A DNA stretch of 64,000 bases from a bacterium (GCA_004560375.1 SFVC01000010.1:1-64000); one strand, 5' to 3'; shown: positions 14,837 through 22,476, numbered from the stretch's first letter. Program-made: numbers and translations. Notes: generated by a model not told the origin, from the letters alone.

Positions 14837-14999
14837 CAAAAAAGCCTCCTTTATGTTTAGAGCGCCATCGCGTTGGCGCAGCGGCGGGCGTTCCTTCCGG
14901 GCGGGAACGCGCTTTCCCGCCCGCGGCTCTCTGCCCGCCGGTTGGACCGAAGTGGAGGTCGGTCGTGCTTATTTTATCACAGGCTTCGCCTCGTGTCCA
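14837..14999 (-). promoter_or_regulatory. Promoter and structured leader of queT
   Basis: Minus strand: TGGACA (14994-14999), 17 bp, TAAAAT (14971-14976). The leader of about 130 nt can form GGGCGGGAA/TTCCCGCCC, ACCGACC.../GGTCGGT-like and GCGCCA/TGGCGC hairpins, the last ending close to the GGAGG site. This looks like a regulated leader; no known riboswitch class could be assigned by eye. The -35 box lies just beyond the stop codon of the upstream small gene. Confidence 0.5.
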
Positions 15000-15002
15000 G
15001 CT

Positions 15003-15176
15003 CTATTGTCCATCCAGCAGCTCCGGATTCAGCACCGCAAAAACAATGGCACCGGGGATAATAGTTAGCATTGAAATAGTTCCGATAAAGTATTCCAGAA
15101 TCCATGACAGGATGGCTGACCCGACTAATGCGGCTGCGCCAATCAAAATTCGTGCGGCTTGGGGAAGTTTTTTCAT
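15003..15176 (-). CDS. Small membrane protein, 57 residues
   Basis: A short frame from ATG 15176 to TAG 15003-15005, with AGGAG nine bases before the start and a good promoter upstream. It encodes a basic N-terminus (MKKLPQAARI) and two hydrophobic stretches separated by a short polar turn (about residues 9-25 and 33-50), so it is a two-pass membrane peptide. I do not recognise the family. It is transcribed divergently from an XRE-type repressor gene through a shared, dyad-bearing control region, which makes it the likely regulated partner. Both genes are much lower in GC than the surroundings, consistent with acquisition as a module. Confidence 0.65.
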   Translation of the reverse strand: MKKLPQAARILIGAAALVGSAILSWILEYFIGTISMLTIIPGAIVFAVLNPELLDGQ

Positions 15177-15200
15177 TTATGCCAACTCCTGCATAAAAAA

Positions 15201-15265
15201 TTCGCTATTGCGAAACATTATATCACCACAATTTGTTAAAATCAAGAAAAATTCTTAATAACGAA
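15201..15265. promoter_or_regulatory. Divergent promoters with twin operators
   Basis: Minus promoter: TTGATT (15240-15245), 17 bp, TATAAT (15217-15222). Plus promoter: TTGTTA (15233-15238), 17 bp, TAATAA (15256-15261). Two related 14-mers, TTCGCTATTGCGAA (15201-15214) and TTCTTAATAACGAA (15252-15265), lie at the start site of the first and on the -10 box of the second. They are ideal places for the XRE protein to shut both genes. Confidence 0.7.
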
Positions 15266-15280
15266 TTTTGCGGTGGTATC

Positions 15281-15517
15281 ATGCAAAAGTTGAGATCTGA
15301 TTTGGATATTGGCCATAATATCAGCAGATTACGCAAGGACGCTGGACTGACCCAAGAGCAGACCATTGCGAAAATGCAGATTATGGGGCTTAAAATATCA
15401 AAAAGCACCTATGCGAAAATTGAAACCAATCGGATGAATATCAAGGTAAGTGAGCTGGTTGCGCTGAAGCGGATTTTTCATGTGGAGTTCAATGCATTTT
15501 TTAATGGTTTGGAATAA
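15281..15517 (+). CDS. XRE-family HTH regulator
   Basis: A 78-residue Cro/CI-type DNA-binding protein, essentially one helix-turn-helix domain: DIGHNISRLRKDAGLTQEQ (about 9-27) gives helices 1-2 and ISKSTYAKIETNR the recognition region, followed by the usual helices 4-5. The ATG at 15281 has only a weak site (GGTGG) and the predicted transcript start is about 13 nt before it, so translation may be inefficient. Low GC and A/T-ending codons set it apart from neighbours. Its control region holds two matching dyads, so it probably represses itself and the divergent 57-residue membrane peptide. Confidence 0.85.
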   Translation: MQKLRSDLDIGHNISRLRKDAGLTQEQTIAKMQIMGLKISKSTYAKIETNRMNIKVSELVALKRIFHVEFNAFFNGLE

Positions 15518-15520
15518 AAA

Positions 15521-15546
15521 GGGCCGCCGGCATCTGCCGGCGGCCC
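15521..15546. terminator. Bidirectional terminator, XRE gene / rplA
   Basis: Perfect 11-bp arms GGGCCGCCGGC (15521-15531) and complement (15536-15546), 4-nt loop; on the minus strand TTTTTATTCC follows, ending the rpmG-rplA transcript. Confidence 0.9.
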
Positions 15547-15561
15547 TTCATTATGTTAGGA

Positions 15562-16257
15562 TTACGCGAACTTGCCGGTGTTCAGCTTCACGCCGGGGCC
15601 CATGGTGGACGCAGCGACGCAGCTCTTGACGTACTGGCCCTTGGCGGCGGCGGGCTTGGCCTTGACAATGGCGCCCATGAGGGCGTTCAGGTTGTCGGAC
15701 AGCTTCTCGGGGCCGAAGGACACCTTGCCGATGGGGCAGTGGATGATGTTGGTCTTGTCCAGGCGGTACTCCACCTTACCGGCCTTGATCTCGTTGACGG
15801 CCTGGGTCACGTTGGGGGTGACGGTGCCGGCCTTGGGGGAGGGCATCAGGCCCTTGGGGCCCAGCACCTTACCCAGACGGCCCACCACGCCCATCATGTC
15901 GGGGGTGGCCACGACGACGTCGAAGTCGAACCAGTTTTCCTTCTGGATCTTCTCCACCATGTCCATATCGCCCACGAAGTCGGCGCCGGCGGCCTTGGCC
16001 TCGTCGGCCTTGTCGCCCTTGGCGAACACCAGCACCCGGGCGGTCTTGCCGGTGCCGTGGGGGAGGACGATGGCGCCGCGCACCTGCTGGTCGGCGTGGC
16101 GGGAGTCCACGCCCAGCTTCACGTGCAGCTCCACGGTCTCGTCGAACTTGGCGGTGGCGGTCTTGATCACCAGCTCCATGGCCTCGTTCACGTCATACTG
16201 GGCGGCGCGGTCGATGAGCTTGGCGCTGTCCACATACTTTTTGCCTTTCTTAGCCAT
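15562..16257 (-). CDS. rplA: 50S ribosomal protein L1
   Basis: A 231-residue protein, usual length for bacterial L1. It binds the 23S rRNA L1 stalk and helps deacylated tRNA leave the E site. Family stretches visible include VKLGVDSRHADQQVRG, ATPDMMGVVGRLGKVLGPKGLMP in outline, and GTVTPNV. It is the last gene of the rpmG-secE-nusG-rplK-rplA run and is followed by a strong terminator, so rplJ-rplL must be elsewhere. L1 commonly represses this operon by binding a copy of its rRNA site; a candidate lies before rplK. Confidence 0.98.
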   Translation of the reverse strand: MAKKGKKYVDSAKLIDRAAQYDVNEAMELVIKTATAKFDETVELHVKLGVDSRHADQQVRGAIVLPHGTGKTARVLVFAKGDKADEAKAAGADFVGDMDMVEKIQKENWFDFDVVVATPDMMGVVGRLGKVLGPKGLMPSPKAGTVTPNVTQAVNEIKAGKVEYRLDKTNIIHCPIGKVSFGPEKLSDNLNALMGAIVKAKPAAAKGQYVKSCVAASTMGPGVKLNTGKFA

Positions 16258-16275
16258 TGTAATTCCTCCTCTCCC

Positions 16276-16701
16276 TTATTCTTCCACCGTCACGCCCATG
16301 GAGCGGGCGGTGCCGGCGATCATGCTCATGGCGGCCTCCAGGCTGCCGGCGTTCAGGTCGGGCATCTTGGTCTCGGCGATCTTCTGGCAGTCCGCCTTGG
16401 ACAGGGTGGCCACCTTGGTCTTGTTGGGCACGCCGGAGCCGGACTCGATGCCGCAGGCCTTCTTGATGAGCACCGGGGCGGGAGGGGTCTTGGTGATGAA
16501 GGAGAAGGAGCGGTCGGCGTATACGGTGATCACCACGGGGATGATCAGGCCCATATCCTTCTTGGTGCGCTCGTTGAACTCCTTGGTGAAGGCGGCGATG
16601 TTCACGCCGTGCTGGCCCAGGGCGGGGCCCACAGGGGGGGCCGGAGTTGCCTGGCCGGCGGGGATTTGCAGCTTGACATATCCAGTAATTTTCTGTGCCA
16701 T
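16276..16701 (-). CDS. rplK: 50S ribosomal protein L11
   Basis: A 141-residue protein of the GTPase-associated centre; it binds 23S rRNA together with the L10-L12 stalk and is the thiostrepton site. The N-terminal PPVGPALGQHGVNI loop and the C-terminal rRNA-binding domain are intact. The start at 16701 (MAQKITGYVKL) is used since GGAGG is placed correctly and the frame upstream adds only four residues. It is followed by rplA after 18 bp. A stem-internal loop-stem motif 30 bp upstream probably serves L1 feedback. Confidence 0.98.
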   Translation of the reverse strand: MAQKITGYVKLQIPAGQATPAPPVGPALGQHGVNIAAFTKEFNERTKKDMGLIIPVVITVYADRSFSFITKTPPAPVLIKKACGIESGSGVPNKTKVATLSKADCQKIAETKMPDLNAGSLEAAMSMIAGTARSMGVTVEE

Positions 16702-16730
16702 TTGAAACAGCACCTCCTACATAAAATGTG

Positions 16731-16764
16731 GTGGTGACGAAGCCCGCGCTGGGGCTTCTCCCAC
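16731..16764 (-). promoter_or_regulatory. Candidate L1-binding site in the rplK leader
   Basis: On the minus strand GTGG, GA, GAAGCCC, 6-nt loop, GGGCTTC, GTCA, CCAC. Two helices of 4 and 7 bp flank an asymmetric internal loop, the layout of L1 sites in 23S rRNA and in L11-L1 mRNAs. It lies between nusG and rplK, 30 nt before the start. Confidence 0.6.
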
Positions 16765-16799
16765 TGGCAGGGCCTGCCTGCCGCTTGTGTCCTGTCTTT

Positions 16800-17381
16800 T
16801 TAAATGGTTTCCACCTGATCCAGATCCAGCTCCGCGGGGATCTCCCGGCCGAACATGGACACCACGACCCGAACCTTGCCGCGCTCGGCGTCCAGATCCT
16901 CCACCGTGCCGAACTGGCCGGCCAGGGCGCCGTCGTTGATGCGAACGCTGTCGCCCACGGCGTAGTCCACCTCCACCACAGGGCGCTTCTCCGGGCGCAG
17001 GGCGGCCATCTCGTTCTCCCCCAGGGCGGTGATCTCCTCCTCGTGGGCCTCGATGCCCATGGCGGCGATCTCCTCGTCGGTGAGGGGGATGGCCTTGTTG
17101 GCGGCGCCCACGAAACCGGTGACGCCCCGGATGTTGCGTACCAGGTGCCAGGTCTCGTCGGTCATGATCATCTTCACCAGCACGTAGCCGGGGAACACCT
17201 TGCGCTCCACGGTTTTGGGGCCGTTGTCGGTGATCTCGGTGACCGTCTCCAGGGGGATGGACACCTCGGCGATCAGATCGTGCATATTGCGGTTCTCCAC
17301 AGCCTGCTGGATGGACACGGCCACCGTGTTCTCATAGCCGGAGTAGGTGTGGGCCACGTACCACTTCAGTTCGTCCGCCAT
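16800..17381 (-). CDS. nusG: Transcription elongation/antitermination factor NusG
   Basis: A 193-residue protein with the NGN domain at 1-115 (KWYVAHTYSGYENTVA; VFPGYVLVKMIM; RNIRGVTGFVG) that rides on RNA polymerase, and a KOW domain at about 140-193 (GDSVRINDGALAGQFGTV), which contacts ribosomal S10 or Rho. Length matches Firmicutes NusG. It is followed by a 98-bp leader and rplK, and is preceded by secE after six bases, the widely kept order. Confidence 0.98.
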   Translation of the reverse strand: MADELKWYVAHTYSGYENTVAVSIQQAVENRNMHDLIAEVSIPLETVTEITDNGPKTVERKVFPGYVLVKMIMTDETWHLVRNIRGVTGFVGAANKAIPLTDEEIAAMGIEAHEEEITALGENEMAALRPEKRPVVEVDYAVGDSVRINDGALAGQFGTVEDLDAERGKVRVVVSMFGREIPAELDLDQVETI

Positions 17382-17387
17382 GGCCCG

Positions 17388-17678
17388 TTACGCTTTAAAG
17401 AGATTGAGCAGGGCGCCCACCACCGCGTGGGCCAGGTAGTCAAACACCCAGATGCACACGCCTACGATGAGGACGCACACGATGACGATGCCCACGCTCT
17501 TGATCACGTCTTTGGCGGAAGGCCAGGTGACCTTCTTCAGCTCGCCCCTCAGATCCTTGAGCCAGCGCAGGACGCGGTTGGGCTTCTTGGCGTCCTTCTT
17601 CTTGGGCGCCTTGGCCTTCTTGTCGGAGCTTACGGTCTCCTTCTCAGCGGCGTTGTCCCGCTTCTCCTGTTCAGACAT
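17388..17678 (-). CDS. secE: Preprotein translocase subunit SecE
   Basis: A 96-residue SecE with a long Lys/Asp-rich N-terminal tail (1-35) and the conserved amphipathic helix plus one transmembrane span: LKDLRGELKKVTWPS (about 41-55) then VGIVIVCVLIVGVCIWVFDYL (62-80) in outline. SecE clamps SecY in the membrane channel; secY itself is at 55638 in this window. It is the second gene of the operon after rpmG. Confidence 0.96.
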   Translation of the reverse strand: MSEQEKRDNAAEKETVSSDKKAKAPKKKDAKKPNRVLRWLKDLRGELKKVTWPSAKDVIKSVGIVIVCVLIVGVCIWVFDYLAHAVVGALLNLFKA

Positions 17679-17714
17679 TCCGTTTAACCCTTCTTTCGTT
17701 GTGAGCGGCGCTCA

Positions 17715-17879
17715 TTACTTGGTTTCGGTGTGCAGAGTGTGCTTTCTGCAGAAGGGGCAGTACTTGTTGAGCTCCAAACGCTCGGTGGTGTTGCGCTTGT
17801 TCTTCTTGGTGTTGTAGTTGCGCTGCTTGCACTCGGAGCAGCGCAGCACGACCTTTACACGGTTCCCGGCTTTCGCCAT
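17715..17879 (-). CDS. rpmG: 50S ribosomal protein L33
   Basis: A 54-residue ribosomal protein read from ATG 17879 to TAA 17715-17717, with GGAGG before the start. Two zinc-ligand pairs are present, CSEC (14-17) and CPFC (about 41-44), so this is the zinc-dependent (C+) form. The motif RNYNTKKNKRNTTERLELNKYC, here outlined, is the family core. It opens the secE-nusG-rplK-rplA transcript, as in many Firmicutes. Confidence 0.96.
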   Translation of the reverse strand: MAKAGNRVKVVLRCSECKQRNYNTKKNKRNTTERLELNKYCPFCRKHTLHTETK

Positions 17880-17884
17880 TCTCG

Positions 17885-18093
17885 GCACCTCCTTTTGAAT
17901 TTGGCCTGACCGGCAAAAAAGCGCCGGACGGCCTATGCCGATCCGACGCCTTACACTGGGCGTAATACGCCCAGCATATCGCTACGGGGGATCGGCCCAT
18001 TGCCTCCCTGCGGCCTCCCGGGGAGGATCAGGGTTTTTGTCCGCGTCCCGTAAAAACGCGCGCAAAAAGAAAGCCCTGCACACAGGTGCTGAT
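17885..18093 (-). other. Structured leader of the rpmG operon
   Basis: The promoter lies about 210 nt before rpmG. The leader can form GCCGATCC/GGATCGGC (17937-17944 with 17989-17996) enclosing CTGGGCG/CGCCCAG (17956-17962 with 17968-17974), and, next to the ribosome site, a GGCC + CCGGC stem (17903-17914 with 17923-17933) with an A/T-rich loop. No gene is seen here. Confidence 0.5.
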
Positions 18094-18122
18094 AGCATAT
18101 CACACCTGCGGGGGCTTGTCAA
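18094..18122 (-). promoter_or_regulatory. Promoter of rpmG-secE-nusG-rplK-rplA
   Basis: Minus strand TTGACA (18117-18122), 17 bp, TATGCT (18094-18099). Its -35 box shares five bases with the -35 box of the opposite ruvX promoter. Confidence 0.75.
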
Positions 18123-18144
18123 GGGTTCTCTTTTCAATTATAAT
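18116..18144 (+). promoter_or_regulatory. Promoter of ruvX
   Basis: TTGTCA (18116-18121), 17 bp, TATAAT (18139-18144). The TTGTCAA core is read as a -35 box from both strands, so only one polymerase can occupy the region at a time. Confidence 0.8.
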
Positions 18145-18212
18145 GTGTTAACCACGTTTCCCGCGCCTGCGGCGCGGGAAACAGGGAACACTTCCTGATT
18201 GGAGGGGATGAG

Positions 18213-18632
18213 ATGCGCGTCATGGCCATTGACTACGGCGACGCCCGGACGGGGGTGGCGGTGTCCGACGCCGCCGGGACGCTCACGGGGTACACCACGG
18301 TGATCCCCAGCCGCGTGCCGGAGCGGGCGGCGGAGGAGCTGGCCCGGATCGCCCGGGAGCGTCAGGCGGACGAGCTGGTGATGGGCTTTCCCCGGAACAT
18401 GGACGGCACGGAGGGGCCGAGAGCAGAGCTGTACCGTTCCTTCGCCGCGCTGGTGGAGGAGAAGGCGGGTATGCCGGTGCGCCTGTGGGACGAGCGGCGT
18501 ACCACCATCGAGGCCCACCAGATCCTCCACGCCGCCGGGAAGCGGGAGAAGGCCCACAAAAAGAACGTGGACGCGGTGGCGGCGTCCCTCATTTTGGAGG
18601 GGTATCTGGCTTTCCGGGCGCGGAACCCGTAA
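18213..18632 (+). CDS. ruvX: Holliday junction resolvase-like RuvX (YqgF)
   Basis: A 139-residue RNase H-like protein. The first catalytic acid is in AIDYGDARTG (D7, with D10), then GFPRNMDG near 50 and the last acid in the C-terminal KKNVDAVAASLIL (D around 122). YqgF proteins process Holliday junctions or 16S rRNA 5' ends, depending on species. GGAGGGG precedes the ATG. It is a single-gene unit ended by a strong terminator shared with ackA. Confidence 0.96.
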   Translation: MRVMAIDYGDARTGVAVSDAAGTLTGYTTVIPSRVPERAAEELARIARERQADELVMGFPRNMDGTEGPRAELYRSFAALVEEKAGMPVRLWDERRTTIEAHQILHAAGKREKAHKKNVDAVAASLILEGYLAFRARNP

Positions 18633-18666
18633 AAAAGCCCCCGGCGGAGCTCCGCCGGGGGCTTTT
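18633..18666. terminator. Bidirectional terminator, ruvX / ackA
   Basis: Perfect 16-bp arms AAAAGCCCCCGGCGGA (18633-18648) and complement (18651-18666) with a 2-nt loop. Confidence 0.92.
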
Positions 18667-18677
18667 CTTGTCTTGCG

Positions 18678-19871
18678 TTACGCCAGCGCCGCGGTGTCCA
18701 GCGCGATCATCAGCTCCTCGTTGGTGGGGATGAGCAGTACCTTCACCTTGGAGTCGATGGCGGAGATGATGGCCTCCTTGCCCCGGACGTTGTTGGCGTC
18801 CGCGTCCATCTTGATGCCCATAAACTCTAGGCCGGAGGCGATGGCCATGCGCTGCTGGGCGTCGTTCTCGCCCACGCCGGCGGTGAAGATGACGGCGTCC
18901 ACCCCGCCCATGGCGGCGGCGTAGGCCCCGATGTACTTCTTCACGCCGTAGCTGAACATATCCAGGGCCAGGGCCGCCCGGGTGTTGCCCTGCTCGGCGG
19001 CGGAGCCCAGATCCCGGAAGTCGGAGGACACGCCGGACACGCCCTGCACGCCCGACTTCTTGTTCAGCACGTTGAGCATCTCCTTGATGTCCATGCCGTA
19101 CTTGTTCATCAGGAATTCCAGGATGCCCGCGTCCAGATCGCCGGAGCGGGTGCCCATGGGCAGGCCGGCCAAGGGGGTGAAGCCCATGGAGGTGTCCACG
19201 CTCTTGCCGTGGCACACGGCGGCGATGGACGAGCCGTTGCCCAGGTGGCAGGAGATGAGCTTCAAAGACTCGATGGGCTTGCCCAGCATATCCGCCGCCC
19301 GCTGGGTGACGTACTTGTGGCTGGTGCCGTGGAAGCCGTAGCGGCGAACCTTGTCCTTCTCGTAGTACTCATAGGGCAGGGCGTAGGTGTAGGCCACCGG
19401 GGGCATGGTCTGGTGGAAGGCGGTGTCGAACACGGCCACCTGGGGCACGTCGGGGCCCATGACCTTGGTGCACGCCTTGATGCCGGTGATATTGGCGGGG
19501 TTGTGCAGGGGGGCCAGGGGGATGCACTCCTCCAGGGCGGCCATCACCTTGTCGTCGATCTTCACGGAGGAGGCGAAGGTCTCGCCGCCGTGGACGACCC
19601 GGTGGCCCACCGCCTCAATCTCTTTCATGGAGCCCACCACGCCGTTGGCGGGATCCACCAGGGCGTCCAGCACGGCCTGGATGGCCTCGGAATGGGTGGG
19701 CATGGCCACGTCCTTGGCGTCGATGGTCTCCTTGCCGGGGGCCTTGTAGGTGAACTTGCCGTCGATGCCGATGCGCTCGCACAGGCCCTTGGCCAGCACT
19801 TCCTGCGTGTTGGTGTCCAGCAGCTGGTACTTCAGGGACGAGCTGCCGGCGTTGATTACCAGAACTTTCAT
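18678..19871 (-). CDS. ackA: Acetate kinase
   Basis: A 397-residue ASKHA-fold kinase that converts acetyl phosphate and ADP to acetate and ATP, the main ATP-yielding end step of acetate fermentation. The N-terminal VLVINAGSSSLKYQL, the FHGTSHKYV loop, CHLGNGSSI, and the C-terminal FTAGVGEND stretches are intact. The ATG at 19871 follows AAAGGAG; two extra codons upstream lack a site. No pta gene is beside it. Its promoter lies 160 bp upstream, leaving a long leader. Confidence 0.98.
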   Translation of the reverse strand: MKVLVINAGSSSLKYQLLDTNTQEVLAKGLCERIGIDGKFTYKAPGKETIDAKDVAMPTHSEAIQAVLDALVDPANGVVGSMKEIEAVGHRVVHGGETFASSVKIDDKVMAALEECIPLAPLHNPANITGIKACTKVMGPDVPQVAVFDTAFHQTMPPVAYTYALPYEYYEKDKVRRYGFHGTSHKYVTQRAADMLGKPIESLKLISCHLGNGSSIAAVCHGKSVDTSMGFTPLAGLPMGTRSGDLDAGILEFLMNKYGMDIKEMLNVLNKKSGVQGVSGVSSDFRDLGSAAEQGNTRAALALDMFSYGVKKYIGAYAAAMGGVDAVIFTAGVGENDAQQRMAIASGLEFMGIKMDADANNVRGKEAIISAIDSKVKVLLIPTNEELMIALDTAALA

Positions 19872-20030
19872 GTTCCGCACTCCTTTGAATCGTGATGCTT
19901 TGCAGAGACGATCCGCACAACCCTCTCTCCACGGAATTATGCGGTTTTACTTTACTTCGACCGGCCTTTTGGATTATAATACCCGCAGGCGGCCGAAGGG
20001 GACGAATTGAATTCGCCCCATACCGGACAT

Positions 20031-20059
20031 ATTATACTACGGGGGCCGGAATATCGCAA
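20031..20059 (-). promoter_or_regulatory. Promoter of ackA
   Basis: Minus strand TTGCGA (20054-20059), 17 bp, TATAAT (20031-20036). A plus-strand TTTACT-18-TATAAT at 19951-19980 could serve the divergent gene at 20110. Confidence 0.65.
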
Positions 20060-20109
20060 GTATTTTTCTCAATTTTGCCAAAGAGAGTCTGCGGAAAGGG
20101 GGACGCGCC

Positions 20110-21231
20110 ATGGATGTGGCGGGAATTGTGGCGGAATACAACCCCTTCCACGGCGGGCACGCCCACCAGATCGCCCAGACCCGGCGGCTGCTGGGGGAGT
20201 GTGCGGTGGTGGCGGTGATGAGCGGCCACTTCGTCCAGCGGGGGGAGTGCGCCGTGCTGGACAAGTGGATCCGGGCCCGCTGGGCCCTGGAGGGGGGCGC
20301 GGATCTGGTGCTGGAGCTGCCCACGGTGTGGGCGGCGTCCTCGGCGGAGTCCTTCGCCCGGGGGGCTATAGGCATTTTGGAGGCCGCCGGCGTCGTCACC
20401 CACCTGTCCTTCGGCAGCGAGCGGGGCGATGTGGACGCCCTCCGGCGGGTGGCGGCCTGTTTGGACAGCCCCCGGTATCCCGACGCGCTGCGCCGGTTTC
20501 TGGATCAGGGGCTGCCCTTTGCCGCCTGCCGTCAGGCGGCGGTGTCCGAGCTGCTGGGGCCTGGGCCGGCCCAATTGCTGGCCCAGCCAAACAACAACCT
20601 TGGAATTGAGTATATCCGGGCGTTGAACGCCATGAAAAGCCCTATCCGGCCCATCGCCACCCCCCGGATCGGGGCGGGGCATGACGGCGGGGATCACCCG
20701 GACTACCCCTCCGCCTCCTTTGTGCGGGGGGAGATGCTGTCCGGGCGGCTCCCGGCGGACAACCCCGCCAGCCTGAAGTGGGGGGAGCGGTGGGTGCTGG
20801 GCCGCCTGCGCGCCCTGGACGAGGGGGACTTTGCCGCCCTGCCCGACTGCGGGGAGGGGCTGTCCCACCGTTTGTACCGGGCGGCGCGGCAGGGGCGGAC
20901 GCTGGAGGAGGTCTACGAGCTGGCCAAGACCAAGCGGTACGCCCACGCCCGCATCCGGCGGGCTGTCCTGTGGGCCGCCCTGGGCCTGAGGGCGGGGGGC
21001 AGGCCGGACGGCCCCCCCTATCTCCGGGTGCTGGGGGCCAACGAACGGGGGCGGGAGCTCCTGCGGGAGATGAAGGGGAAGGCCGCCCTGCCCGTGATCA
21101 CCAAGCCCGCCCACGGCCGGGGGATCCCCCTGCTGGAGCTGGAGGGGCGGTGCACCGACCTGTACCAGCTGTGCCGCCGGGAACCGGGGCCCTGCGGGCT
21201 GGAATGGACGACGAACCCGGTGATGCTGTAA
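20110..21231 (+). CDS. tmcAL: tRNA(Met) cytidine acetate ligase TmcAL
   Basis: A 373-residue member of the TmcAL (YlbM) family, which activates acetate with ATP to acetylate C34 of elongator tRNA-Met. The nucleotidyltransferase motif is in GIVAEYNPFHGGHAHQI (HGGH at about 14-17), with SGHFVQRGE and the ELPTVWAASSAESFA stretch following. AAAGGGGG precedes the ATG. It sits divergent from ackA, and both use acetate-level metabolites. A helical C-terminal part of about 170 residues binds the tRNA. Confidence 0.92.
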   Translation: MDVAGIVAEYNPFHGGHAHQIAQTRRLLGECAVVAVMSGHFVQRGECAVLDKWIRARWALEGGADLVLELPTVWAASSAESFARGAIGILEAAGVVTHLSFGSERGDVDALRRVAACLDSPRYPDALRRFLDQGLPFAACRQAAVSELLGPGPAQLLAQPNNNLGIEYIRALNAMKSPIRPIATPRIGAGHDGGDHPDYPSASFVRGEMLSGRLPADNPASLKWGERWVLGRLRALDEGDFAALPDCGEGLSHRLYRAARQGRTLEEVYELAKTKRYAHARIRRAVLWAALGLRAGGRPDGPPYLRVLGANERGRELLREMKGKAALPVITKPAHGRGIPLLELEGRCTDLYQLCRREPGPCGLEWTTNPVML

Positions 21232-21258
21232 TTTTTTACCGAAAGGAAGTTATCATAA

Positions 21259-22476
21259 ATGAGAGCCTGTGAACGCCTGCTGAAGTATGTGAAGGTCAAC
21301 ACCCAGTCCTCGGAGGGGGCGGGGGTCACCCCCTCCACCCCCGGCCAGTGGGATCTGGCCCGGCTGCTGGTGGACGAGCTGACCGGGCTGGGGCTGGAGA
21401 ATCCCTCCGTCAACGAGTTTTGCACCGTCACCGCCTGGCTGCCCGCCACCCCGGGGCTGGAGCACGTCCCCGCCCTGGGCCTGCTGGCCCACCTGGACAC
21501 CGCCCCCGCCTTCTCCGGGAAGGACGTGAACCCCATCGTCCATGAGCACTACGACGGCGGCGACATCGTCCTGCCCAAAGAGGGCCGGGTGATCCGGGCA
21601 GCCGACTTCCCCTGGCTGTCCCGTTTCAAGGGGAAAACCGTCATCACCGCCGACGGCTCCACCCTTTTAGGGGCGGACGACAAGGCGGGCATCGCGGAGA
21701 TCATGACCCTGTGCCAGCGGCTCATCGCGGAGGGCGTCCCCCACGGGCGGCTGTGCATCGCCTTCACCCCCGACGAGGAGATCGGCGAGGGCCCCGACCA
21801 CTTTGACGTACACGCCTTCGGGGCCCGGTATGCCTACACCGTGGACGGCTCCACTCCCGGCGTCATCGCCTATGAGAACTTCAACGCCGCCACGGCGGTG
21901 GTGGACATCACCGGCGTGTCCGTCCACCCCGGCGCGGCCAAGGGGATTATGGAGAACGCCCTGCTGCTGGCCCAGGAGTTCAACCTCCTGCTGCCGTCGG
22001 ACGCCGTCCCCGGCAAGACCGAGGGGTATCAGGGCTTCTTCCACCTGGAGGCCCTGGAGGGCACCGCCGCCGCCTGCCGGATGGAGTACATCGTCCGGGA
22101 TCACGACAAGGAGAAGTTCACCGCCAAGAAAGCCCTGCTGGAGCGGGCCGCCGCCCAGGTGCAGGCCGCCCACCCCACCGCCAGGATCGAGCTGACCCTG
22201 ACGGACAGCTACTACAATATGAAGGAGAAGCTGGCGGACTGTATGCACCTGGTGGACAATGCCAACAAGGCGGCGGAGCTGGCGGGCCTCACCCCCGCTG
22301 CCGAGGCCATCCGGGGGGGCACCGACGGGGCGCGGCTCAGCTTTATGGGGCTGCCCTGCCCCAATCTGGGCACCGGGGGCTATAACTTCCACGGGCCGCT
22401 GGAGCTGGCCTGCGCCGAGGAGATGGACACGGTGGTTGACATTCTGATGAACATCGTCCGGCTGTACGCGGAATGA
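21259..22476 (+). CDS. pepT: Peptidase T (tripeptide aminopeptidase)
   Basis: A 405-residue M20B zinc peptidase releasing the N-terminal residue of tripeptides. Metal ligands and active-site motifs are visible: LLAHLDTAPAF (His/Asp near 77-79), GADDKAGIAEI (bridging Asp near 139), FTPDEEIGEG (catalytic Glu near 173) and VDGSTPG. Dimerisation domain about 205-315. AAAGGAAG lies 11 bases before the ATG. It is 27 bp after tmcAL and may share its transcript. Confidence 0.97.
   Translation: MRACERLLKYVKVNTQSSEGAGVTPSTPGQWDLARLLVDELTGLGLENPSVNEFCTVTAWLPATPGLEHVPALGLLAHLDTAPAFSGKDVNPIVHEHYDGGDIVLPKEGRVIRAADFPWLSRFKGKTVITADGSTLLGADDKAGIAEIMTLCQRLIAEGVPHGRLCIAFTPDEEIGEGPDHFDVHAFGARYAYTVDGSTPGVIAYENFNAATAVVDITGVSVHPGAAKGIMENALLLAQEFNLLLPSDAVPGKTEGYQGFFHLEALEGTAAACRMEYIVRDHDKEKFTAKKALLERAAAQVQAAHPTARIELTLTDSYYNMKEKLADCMHLVDNANKAAELAGLTPAAEAIRGGTDGARLSFMGLPCPNLGTGGYNFHGPLELACAEEMDTVVDILMNIVRLYAE

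Noticed and set aside
14837..14976. preQ1 riboswitch before queT
   Set aside because: Looked for class I, II and III signatures and did not find them; kept only as an unassigned structured leader.
14965..15258. A 97-codon plus-strand frame
   Set aside because: The minus strand has a better small gene with ribosome site and promoter; the plus frame crosses both promoters and operators.
17880..18093. tRNA gene in the rpmG leader
   Set aside because: Hairpins are present but no cloverleaf with GTTCGA-type T-loop or CCA-compatible acceptor could be built.
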